A stretch of DNA of 64,000 nt, from positions 5,084,001 through 5,148,000 of the forward strand of contig NZ_CP019082.1 of assembly GCF_001956985.1 (NCBI RefSeq). The letters run 5' to 3'. The translations under genes and the position numbers were made by a program. The notes below the pieces were generated by a model. The model was given only the letters and a program-made list of their open reading frames with translations. It had not been told where the DNA came from and made no database searches. Numbering within the stretch: position 1 is the first letter of the stretch; every line of letters starts with the position of its first letter. This document shows, in pieces, positions 27,102 to 34,731 of this stretch. The stretch is from Paludisphaera borealis (lineage in GTDB: Bacteria; Planctomycetota; Planctomycetia; Isosphaerales; Isosphaeraceae).

Positions 27102-28952
27102 TCAGAGGGCTCGGTTCGTCACGGTCTCAAGTATCCGCTGCTCACGCTCCTGGAGCTGGTCGCCCAGCCAGTCCAGCGAGCTGCGGTAGAGGAGGAGGGC
27201 CGCCGCGCACTGGGCCAGAGACAGGAGCAGACATACGGGCACGCGTCCGGCCAGACCGAACACGTTCAACACCGATTCGGCGGCCAGGGGGATCAGCGTC
27301 AGCGACTGGCAGAGGGGGAAGACGAGGAGGAACATCGCGACCTGAAGCAGCACGGTGGTCACCTTCGGGTTGGCGGGCTTCAAGGTGCCCGGGGCGAGGT
27401 AGACCGGCACGTAGATCGAGAACAGGTTGGCCATGAAGCAGAACATCAGATACATCGAGATGAACTGCGGGATCATCGACAGGGCGTGATCGAGCCGCAT
27501 CGGGCGGAGGATCTGCACGGCGGTCAGCATGATCGCCGTGAGTACGACGGCCACCGGGGCGATCGCCAGGTTCTTGCCCAGGAGGATGTCCCGCCGGGGC
27601 GCGGCGCACAGCACGAAAACGCGGAAGCCGTCCCGGTCGATGCCGAACTGATTGACCATGAGCTGCGCCATTCCGAAGAGCACGCAGGCGATCGCCGCGA
27701 CGCCGAGCAGCGGACTGGACAGCTCCGGCATGCCCTGGCGTCCATTGAGCAGCATCGAGCCGAACACCCCGCCCATGATCAGCGGGGAGAGCAGCGACAT
27801 CTTCGCCTCGGGCGACCGCAGCAACGACCGGAACCCGCCCAGCGCGATGGCCGAAGCCGGCTCCGAGAGGCCGGGGAGAGTCAGTTCGAGCAACCGGTTT
27901 CCGGGCTTTCCGACAGGCGACGCCGGCTTCACCGGCGCCCGGCTCTTGCGACTCGAAGCCTGCCCCTGATACTGGCGGACCGTCGAGCGATACGCCCGCC
28001 AGAGGCTCCCCGCGCCGATCAGCGACATGCCCGCCAGGCCGAGGAGGGAAGGCGCGATTCGGCCCTCCGCCGCGGATTTGACGCCCAGCGCCAGCCATCC
28101 CACGGGCAGCGCCGTGTTGGCGATGCCGACGATCCTCGCGATTTGCTGCGGTCCCTCGGCGGACAGCCGCTGAGTCTCGTTCTTGAAGGTGTCGAGAGCC
28201 TCTTCGCTTCGCCGCTTGAACTCCTCGATGCTGATCTCTCCCGCCTCGAGAGACTTCCCCAGCGAGGCCTGCTCCGCCTGCATCTGCGCTATCGACCGGG
28301 AGGACTCCCGCAGAGTCATGCGAGACATACGCGGGATGTAGAGGTTCAGCAGGTTCGGCAACTGGAAGATGAGCACGAAGACCATCGTCGCCGCCACCAC
28401 CACGGTCCGGCGGCGGCGGGGATTGCTCACGAGCGATGCCAGCCATCCCTGGAACAGATACGTCGGCGCCGTGACCATCAGCAGGAAGGCCGCCAGCGCC
28501 GGGACGACCGGCAATTGCGACACGCCCTTGACGTAAACAAGGGCCAGCGCGTACCCGGCCATCGCGGGGACGAAAACGACGATGGTCAAGCGGAGCAGCG
28601 AGCTGAGGTAGTTGATCAAGAACGCCGCGTTGACCGAGACCGGCAGGTGGAGGAATTTCGAGAGCGGCAGGTCCTCGTTCCGCTGCAACTCGACGAGCAC
28701 TCCGATCGCCCAGAAGCTCAGGAATCCGACGATCAGCCCGTCCCAAACGTACATGAGCTGGTCCGGCGTGGCCTTCGGGATCGCATACAAACCGAGCGCG
28801 AAGGAGCCGATGAACAGGGGGACGGCCATGACGAGGGTCAGGACGACGACGGCGGCCATCAGGACTGCGTTGAGCTTGCCCGCGCGTCGCCAATGGTTGG
28901 CGGTCAGCCGCCAGCGCAGCCAGACGAAGGCCTGGAAATGACGCCAGTTCAC
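27102..28952 (-). CDS. ABC-2-type exporter permease
   Basis: A 616-residue integral membrane protein with about twelve hydrophobic helices and a cytosolic, charged insert at about 215-270 (Glu/Arg/Lys-rich, helical). Its start overlaps the stop of the ATP-binding gene by 4 bases (ATGA), so the two are translationally coupled and form one exporter. The N-terminus (FQAFVWLRWRLTANHWRRAGKL) and the large size fit two-domain ABC-2 permeases. The substrate is unknown. Confidence 0.82.
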   Translation of the reverse strand: MNWRHFQAFVWLRWRLTANHWRRAGKLNAVLMAAVVVLTLVMAVPLFIGSFALGLYAIPKATPDQLMYVWDGLIVGFLSFWAIGVLVELQRNEDLPLSKFLHLPVSVNAAFLINYLSSLLRLTIVVFVPAMAGYALALVYVKGVSQLPVVPALAAFLLMVTAPTYLFQGWLASLVSNPRRRRTVVVAATMVFVLIFQLPNLLNLYIPRMSRMTLRESSRSIAQMQAEQASLGKSLEAGEISIEEFKRRSEEALDTFKNETQRLSAEGPQQIARIVGIANTALPVGWLALGVKSAAEGRIAPSLLGLAGMSLIGAGSLWRAYRSTVRQYQGQASSRKSRAPVKPASPVGKPGNRLLELTLPGLSEPASAIALGGFRSLLRSPEAKMSLLSPLIMGGVFGSMLLNGRQGMPELSSPLLGVAAIACVLFGMAQLMVNQFGIDRDGFRVFVLCAAPRRDILLGKNLAIAPVAVVLTAIMLTAVQILRPMRLDHALSMIPQFISMYLMFCFMANLFSIYVPVYLAPGTLKPANPKVTTVLLQVAMFLLVFPLCQSLTLIPLAAESVLNVFGLAGRVPVCLLLSLAQCAAALLLYRSSLDWLGDQLQEREQRILETVTNRAL

Positions 28953-29719
28953 GACGACACCCCCTCAAGCCAGTCGAGCTTGCGGGTCGCGACTTGGTCC
29001 GCCCCCGCCGCCTTCAGGAAGCACTCTTCCAGAGTCGCCCCCTGACGGAGGTCGTTCAGCGACGATTGCTCGACCAGCCGCCCCTTCACGATGATGCCGA
29101 CGTGGGTGCAGAGCCGCTCGACGATCTCCAGCACGTGCGACGTCAGGAAGACCGTCGACCCTCGCGCCACGAACCCGGCGAGCAGGTCGCGAATGACGCT
29201 GGAGGTCACCGCGTCGACCCCCTCGAACGGCTCGTCGAGGAACAGCAGGTCGGGGTTCGGCAGCAGCGCCGCGGCCATCGCCAGCTTCTTCTTCATGCCG
29301 TGCGAGTACTCCAGCGTGAGCTTCTTCTCCTCGCCTTGGAGGTCCAGGACGGAGAGGAGTTCGTCGCTGCGGTTCCGGATGGTCTCCTTCGGCATCAAGT
29401 GGATGCGTCCGACGAAGGTGAGGTATTCCCGGGCGGTCAGATTGTCGAACAACGCCAGGTCTTCCGGGATGACCCCCACGCGACGCTTCGCCTCCAACGC
29501 CTGGCGCGAGTCGAGCATGTCGCGGCCCAACACGCTCATCCGGCCGCCGGAAGGGGCGAGCAGCCCCGTGAGCATCTTGATCGTGGTCGACTTCCCCGCG
29601 CCGTTGGGCCCCAGGAACCCGTAAACGGTCCCACGTTCGACGGCCAGATCGATGCCGTCCACCGCGCGGAAGTCGTTGAAGTAACGCGTCAGCTCGTGCG
29701 TCTCGATCGCCAGGGTCAT
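28949..29719 (-). CDS. ABC transporter ATP-binding protein (CcmA/NatA-like)
   Basis: A 256-residue ATPase. Walker A is GPNGAGKST at residues 37-45, the signature-like motif is YSHGMKKKLAMAAAL, Walker B is DLLFLDEPFEGVD, and the switch His is in FLTSHVLE. It belongs to the DRA/CcmA exporter group and energises the adjacent ABC-2-type permease. Confidence 0.95.
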   Translation of the reverse strand: MTLAIETHELTRYFNDFRAVDGIDLAVERGTVYGFLGPNGAGKSTTIKMLTGLLAPSGGRMSVLGRDMLDSRQALEAKRRVGVIPEDLALFDNLTAREYLTFVGRIHLMPKETIRNRSDELLSVLDLQGEEKKLTLEYSHGMKKKLAMAAALLPNPDLLFLDEPFEGVDAVTSSVIRDLLAGFVARGSTVFLTSHVLEIVERLCTHVGIIVKGRLVEQSSLNDLRQGATLEECFLKAAGADQVATRKLDWLEGVSS

Positions 29720-30175
29720 CGACGTCTCTCGCCGGAAGATGATGGGGTCATGGGCGACATGACCATATCAGACCCGAGCCGACCATGCCATCACATCGCG
29801 GCGGCGTGAGTGGGCGTCCCTGGCGAAGCGGAGGAGCCCATGGCGGGAAGGGACGTCCGCACGCACGCCCAGCCCCCAATTGGGGCGCGGCGCTCCCACG
29901 AGCCGGCGCGGACGATTCGTCATGAAACCACGTCGAAAATGAGGAGCGACCGCGTCCTTCCGCGCCAACAAGAACCAGGAACAAAGTCCGGCCCCCGATT
30001 TCCGTCGTGGCCTATGTAAATAGTGTGTGCCGAAGTTCGAGCCGAGCGACCGCGTTCCCCAATACCCGGCCTGGGGACATGATGCGCCATCTCCCGATGG
30101 GCGTTCGCGGATCAACGCGGCGTCGCTGGACAGCGACCGGCGAGGCGACCGGGTCCCGGAGCGAGACGTCCCGTC
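29720..30175. other. Intergenic region between divergent genes
   Basis: It must contain promoters for the leftward ABC exporter and the rightward hypothetical gene. Short complementary words (GGCGTCCCT near 29813 and AGGGACGTCC near 29849) echo the palindrome at 3242-3408 but are too short to call a copy. Nothing else is supported. Confidence 0.4.
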
Positions 30176-30925
30176 ATGAGCCAGAATATTCTCCTGTTGA
30201 CCGCTACGATCAACTCGCGGAAGGGGATTCCTGCCCTCTCGCGACTCGATCCCGACCAGCGCCGGGCGGATTATGCGAGGGCCTTCCGCTTCTACCTCGG
30301 CCTGCTCGGTCGGCCCCTGGACAAGATCGTCCTCGTCGAGAATTCCGCCTCGGACCTCACCGACCTCGAACGCCTGGCGCGCGAAGCGGGGGCCGCGGAT
30401 CGGGTGGAATTGATCTCCTTCTTCGGCCAGGACTTCCCGCCCGAATACGGGCGCGCCTACAGCGAGTTCAGGACCATCGATCACGCCACCGAGCGCTCAG
30501 AGACCCTCCGCGGCGGCGACCGGATCATCTGGAAGATGACCGGGCGGTATCTGGTGAGGAACCTCCCTCGGATCATCGCCAAGCGGCCGGAGACCTTCGA
30601 CCTCTACTGCAACATGCGGAACTACCCATCCCGCTGGGCGGATATGTACCTCCTGGCCTGGACCGGCGTGGGATACGAGGGCGTTCTCAAGGGCCTGGCC
30701 CCTCGGCTCCGCCAGGACGCCGGCGCCGGCTCGCCCGAGGAGGAATTCTGGCGCGTGATCGACGAGGCCGGGCGACACTACAAGATCGTCCCCCGGTTCC
30801 GCCAGATCCCCTACATCGACGGCATCCGCGGCTTCGACAACAAGAACTACATGGAGGAGTCGGGGCGGTGGAAGTTCATGGCGAGGCGGATCGCCCTTTA
30901 CGTCGCCCCGTGGCTCTGGATCTGA
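30176..30925 (+). CDS. Hypothetical protein, glycosyltransferase-like
   Basis: A 249-residue cytosolic protein. The opening NILLLTATINSRKGIP followed by a helix and KIVLVENSASDL has the strand-helix-strand look of a GT-A nucleotide-sugar-binding fold. Aromatic-rich stretches follow (IIWKMTGRYLVRN, then CNMRNYPSRWADMYLLAW). No classical DXD motif is obvious. I do not assign a family; a sugar-transferase role is inference. Confidence 0.6.
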   Translation: MSQNILLLTATINSRKGIPALSRLDPDQRRADYARAFRFYLGLLGRPLDKIVLVENSASDLTDLERLAREAGAADRVELISFFGQDFPPEYGRAYSEFRTIDHATERSETLRGGDRIIWKMTGRYLVRNLPRIIAKRPETFDLYCNMRNYPSRWADMYLLAWTGVGYEGVLKGLAPRLRQDAGAGSPEEEFWRVIDEAGRHYKIVPRFRQIPYIDGIRGFDNKNYMEESGRWKFMARRIALYVAPWLWI

Positions 30926-30975
30926 GCTTCGGGGAGGAAGAGGAGTCGACGGATTGGCTCGTTCTCCTCAGTTTG

Positions 30976-32187
30976 TCACTCCTTCGCGCGGACCTGTTCG
31001 AAGAGGAACACGCCCTTCTTGTTCGAGGTGACGACGTCGAGCAGCTTGTCGCCGTTGAAGTCGAGGACCTCGAACTGGGTGCCGATGCCGCTCTGGTCGT
31101 CGATCTCGACTGGCTGGAAGCTGGTCTTGCCGTCGGTCCCCTTCGAGGCTTTGAACCAGTAGAGGCGGGCGGGCTTGTCGGAGCCCGCCTCACTCCGGCC
31201 GTGGGACCAGAACCGCTTCCCCGTGACGAAATCCTTCAGGCCGTCGCCGTCGATGTCGGCGGCGATCAGGGCGTGCGTCTCCGAGACGAGGTCGGGGAAC
31301 AGGTCGTGGCGGGTGAAGGTCGGCGAGCCGTCCTTCGTCGCTCCCTGCTCGAACCACCAGATGCCGAACCGGTGCGCCGAGCTGGCGATGACGTCCGCCT
31401 TGCCGTCGCCGTTCACGTCGTAGGCGATCATGTCGGCCACCGCGTCGCCGAGCTGGGCGGGGTGGAAGGCCCAGGTTCCGGTCTTGTTCGACTCGGGCTG
31501 TTCCCACCAACCGCCGGTGCAGATCACGTCCTTGCGGCCGTCGCCGTTGAGGTCGCCGACGCCGAGCCCATGCGCGAACTGCTGGGTGCCGGGGCCTCCC
31601 TTGCCCTCGCTGATCGGGTGCATCTCCCAGGGTTGCTTGGGGTCGGAGCCGGGGGTGAACCAGGCCATCCGCCCCTCGTCCTGCTTGCCCTTCGGCTGCG
31701 AGCCCATGACCAGCACGCGACGCCCGTCGCCGAAGAGGTCGGTGTACAGCGGCGTCTCGTTGCAGGCGCTCGGCGCGATCTCGTGACGCGCCCAGTGGCC
31801 GTCCTTCCCCTTGGGGTTTTCGTACCAGGCCGCGGCGCCGCCCGGAAAGCCGATGACGATCTGGTCGGGCCAGCCGTCGCGGTCGACGTCGTCGGCCCAG
31901 CAGGTCATGCACTCGCTGTACGACCGCAGGCCGTCGCCGTAATCGCCGGGCTTGCGGATGTCGTGCTTGACCCACGACGGGGCTTCATACCACGAGTCGC
32001 CGATGAGGACGTCGAGCTTGCCGTCCTTGTTCACGTCGGCCGTCGCGACGCCCTCGGATCGGAACTTCCCCTCAATCGTCGTCTTCTTCCAGGAGATTCG
32101 CCCGCCCGCTCCCGGCTCCGAGGCGCGGGCCGAGGTCAAGAGGATCGCCGATGCGCCGAGGATGGCAGCCCAGTTTCGCACGCTCAT
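30976..32187 (-). CDS. Secreted VCBS/FG-GAP repeat protein
   Basis: A 403-residue protein from ATG 32187, preceded on the minus strand by a GGGGA stretch. A signal peptide (WAAILGASAILLTSARA) is followed by repeated calcium-binding turns: TADVNKDGKLDVLIGDSWYE, DDVDRDGWPDQIVIG, GDLNGDGRKDVICTGGW, DVNGDGKADVIAS, DIDGDGLKDFVTGKRF and DFNGDKLLDVVTS. These make a beta-propeller. Proteins of this kind are numerous in planctomycetes and are probably extracellular; the ligand is unknown. A fragment related to its C-terminal region is found at 26949-27010. Confidence 0.88.
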   Translation of the reverse strand: MSVRNWAAILGASAILLTSARASEPGAGGRISWKKTTIEGKFRSEGVATADVNKDGKLDVLIGDSWYEAPSWVKHDIRKPGDYGDGLRSYSECMTCWADDVDRDGWPDQIVIGFPGGAAAWYENPKGKDGHWARHEIAPSACNETPLYTDLFGDGRRVLVMGSQPKGKQDEGRMAWFTPGSDPKQPWEMHPISEGKGGPGTQQFAHGLGVGDLNGDGRKDVICTGGWWEQPESNKTGTWAFHPAQLGDAVADMIAYDVNGDGKADVIASSAHRFGIWWFEQGATKDGSPTFTRHDLFPDLVSETHALIAADIDGDGLKDFVTGKRFWSHGRSEAGSDKPARLYWFKASKGTDGKTSFQPVEIDDQSGIGTQFEVLDFNGDKLLDVVTSNKKGVFLFEQVRAKE

Positions 32188-32553
32188 GGTGATGTATCCC
32201 CGGCGGGTCCTGAAGGTGAACGGGCCTCCCTCGCTGGGAGGTGAATTCCTAAGAAGATACTCCGAGTTGCGCGGGATGCCAGTGGGCAGCGAGCGCTTCC
32301 CAAGATGCGCGGGGCGGAGAAACGGGGGCGAGGCGGAGGGAGGACGCGAGCGGCGGTTCCGTGAAACGAAGCGTCCCGGCCCGTGCCGCCGCCGCCAGCA
32401 GACGGGGCGTGGCTTGCGGTCGGGAGGGGCATGTAGGATCATTTAAGAAGGGCTTGCCGTGTCGTCGAGGCGGCGGCCGGCCCCGGCCCCTCCCGCGTGT
32501 CGGCCGGCCATGCGGGACGCCTGCGAAAAATCTCGTCTCGTCGAGGATGATAG
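32188..32553. other. Intergenic region between divergent genes
   Basis: Promoters for the VCBS gene and the carbonic anhydrase should be here. A GAGGA at 32543-32547 is the ribosome-binding site of the latter. No gene or repeat was found. Confidence 0.5.
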
Positions 32554-33513
32554 ATGAATACGATCGATTATATTTACAGGTTTGACCCGAAGAACCCCTC
32601 GGCCAAGCCTCTGCCCCACGACGCGGAAGTGGCCCGGCGCGTCCTGGAGGACGGGAACCGGATGTTCTCGAAGTGGATGGAGAGCTGCCGCACCGGCACC
32701 CCCTCTCAGGGCGAGCCGCGGTACATCGTGTCCTGCAACGGCCTTGAGGTGGGGATGCCTCGGACCCACGGCGAGATGCCCACGCAGTCGCCGTTCGCGG
32801 TGGTGGTCGGATGCTCCGACGCGCGGGTTCCGACCGAGATGCTGTTCGGGCAAGGGTTCAACGACCTCTTCGTGATCCGTGTGGCCGGCAACGTCATGGG
32901 CGACGTCTGCCAGGGGAGCGTCGACTTCGCGCTGACCGACCTGAGCCATAGCGTGCGCGTCGTCGTGGTGCTCGGCCACAGCGGCTGCGGAGCCGTCACG
33001 GGGGCGGTCGACGCCTATCTTCGTCCGCTGAAGTTCTGGTCGAAGTCCCTCTCCCCGATGCTCCGCTCGCTCACCCAGCGCATCTTCGTGGCGGTCCGGG
33101 AGGCGGCGAACGGGTTGAAGGAGGTCTGGGGGCCCGGGGCCCGCGAAGTGCCCGGATACCGGGAAGCCTTGATCGAGTCGGCCGTCTGCATCAACGCCGC
33201 CCAGGCGGCGTTCGGCCTCCGGCAGGAAGTGGAGCGCAACGGCCAGTGGGAGGTCGAGGTGCTGTACGGGGTCCACAACATCCGCAACCACCAGGTCTGC
33301 ATGCCGGTGGACCCGACCGCGCCTCGCTCCGACGAGAACGTCCAGCTCGTCCTGGCGCCCTCCAACCCCAAGGAATTTCAAGCCCTCGCCGTCCAGATGG
33401 CGGAGATCCTCAGGCCGAGCAGTGTTCCTCGCCACGGCCATAAGCACTCGATTGCAGACGGGCAAGCCGAAGACGCGCTCCATGCCACGGAGTTGGACGA
33501 CGCCACGTCCTGA
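32554..33513 (+). CDS. Beta-class carbonic anhydrase
   Basis: A 319-residue protein. Zinc ligands and catalytic dyad are plain: Cys87, Asp89 and Arg91 in CSDARVP, and His142 and Cys145 in GHSGCGAV. It interconverts CO2 and bicarbonate. It is longer than the usual 200-230 residues because of an N-terminal arm of about 80 residues, an insert of about 40 residues after GAVDAYL (LKFWSKSLSPMLRSLTQRI region), and a C-terminal tail of about 50 residues. GAGGA lies 6 bases before the ATG. Confidence 0.94.
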   Translation: MNTIDYIYRFDPKNPSAKPLPHDAEVARRVLEDGNRMFSKWMESCRTGTPSQGEPRYIVSCNGLEVGMPRTHGEMPTQSPFAVVVGCSDARVPTEMLFGQGFNDLFVIRVAGNVMGDVCQGSVDFALTDLSHSVRVVVVLGHSGCGAVTGAVDAYLRPLKFWSKSLSPMLRSLTQRIFVAVREAANGLKEVWGPGAREVPGYREALIESAVCINAAQAAFGLRQEVERNGQWEVEVLYGVHNIRNHQVCMPVDPTAPRSDENVQLVLAPSNPKEFQALAVQMAEILRPSSVPRHGHKHSIADGQAEDALHATELDDATS

Positions 33514-33552
33514 TCGACAGGTCGTGGGACAACCTGCGGGACGATCGGGGAA

Positions 33553-33609
33553 CGAAATACAAACCATCATGACGCCGTGGGGACCCCGGGCCTCATGATG
33601 GTTTGTATT
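33553..33609. repeat. Palindromic dispersed repeat, copy 1
   Basis: Perfect 17-base arms (AATACAAACCATCATGA at 33556-33572 and its complement at 33593-33609) enclose a GC-rich loop. On the minus strand its 46-nt core is colinear, without gaps, with cores at 42102-42147 and 43587-43632. The remainder of the 33514-33883 gap shows no gene. Confidence 0.75.
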
Positions 33610-33883
33610 CGGCCTCCCTTTGGTAGGGCTATGGCCCGCGAGCAATCCGATGGTGGAACGTCGGCGAGGGACATCCGCTCGACGCGATCGCTTGATTCCG
33701 AGCCCGCCCAGTTCACGTCTCGCCCACCATGTTCTATATCTTGACAGGCGGAATTCGTTCACGGCGCTCGCCGACTCCAATCGGAGCATTCGCCGTCAGC
33801 CCGTCCCCGTTGAGGCACGCCCAACGAGTGGTTTGGTGCGTCGGAGTCATGAGTATTAGGCCCTTATTTAGTGGCTTTCATTG

Positions 33884-34708
33884 ATGGACCTGCACGCCGT
33901 AGAACAAGTTCGCCGCCCCGCTCGCGCGGAGGAGATCGCCTCCTGGGAAGCCGGATTCGCATGGCTTGCCGGAGGGACCTGGCTGTTTTCGGAGCCACAG
34001 CCCGACGTCCACACGCTGATCGATCTGGAGTCGATGAACTGGCCCTCGCTCCGATCTTCGGAGAAGGGTTTGGAGATCGCCTCCACGTGCCGGGTCGTGG
34101 AACTCGATCAGTTCGTCGCCGAAGCGCCGGCCGACTGGACGGCGGCCCCGCTGTTCCGCCAGTGTTGCAGGTCCTTTCTTTCCTCGTTCAAGATCTGGAA
34201 CGAGGCGACGGTGGGTGGAAACATCTGCATGTCGCTGCCGGCCGGTCCGATGATTTCGCTCACGGCCGCGCTCGAGGGCGTTTGCACGCTCTGGCCGCGC
34301 GGCGGCGAACCGCGTCGGGCGGCCGTCGTCGATTTCGTGACGGGCGACCACCAGAATATCCTCGCCCCCGGCGAATTATTGCGATCGATCTTCCTTCCCG
34401 CTCACGCGCTCCGCAAAAAGTTCGCCTTCCGACGGTTCGCGCTCACGCACCTCGGCCGATCCGAGGCGCTGCTCATCGGCACGCGGTGCCCCGCGCACGG
34501 CGAATTCCTGCTCACCATCACCGCCGCCACGCTCCGACCGGTTCAACTCCGCTTTGAAGGCATGCCGGACGCGGAGGAGTTGAAACGCGCGATCGACGCC
34601 GCCGCGCCGTTCCGTCTCTACCTCGACGACGTGCACGGATCACCGGCTCACCGCAAGCACCTGACGCACTACTTCGGGGAACAGATCCGCGCGGAACTCT
34701 CCCTCTAA
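33884..34708 (+). CDS. FAD-binding subunit of a molybdenum hydroxylase (CoxM/XdhB-like)
   Basis: A 274-residue protein from ATG 33884. It has the FAD-binding PCMH fold of xanthine dehydrogenase/CO dehydrogenase medium subunits: LAGGTWLF (phosphate-binding loop variant of AGGT), TCRVVELDQF, FKIWNEATVGGNICMSLPAG and the FVTGDHQN...LAPGELLRSIFLP region. It passes electrons from the iron-sulfur clusters to an acceptor via FAD. The first gene of a three-gene operon; the fused catalytic subunit begins 23 bases later. Confidence 0.88.
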   Translation: MDLHAVEQVRRPARAEEIASWEAGFAWLAGGTWLFSEPQPDVHTLIDLESMNWPSLRSSEKGLEIASTCRVVELDQFVAEAPADWTAAPLFRQCCRSFLSSFKIWNEATVGGNICMSLPAGPMISLTAALEGVCTLWPRGGEPRRAAVVDFVTGDHQNILAPGELLRSIFLPAHALRKKFAFRRFALTHLGRSEALLIGTRCPAHGEFLLTITAATLRPVQLRFEGMPDAEELKRAIDAAAPFRLYLDDVHGSPAHRKHLTHYFGEQIRAELSL

Positions 34709-34731
34709 AGTCATCGAACCGGGAAACCGCC

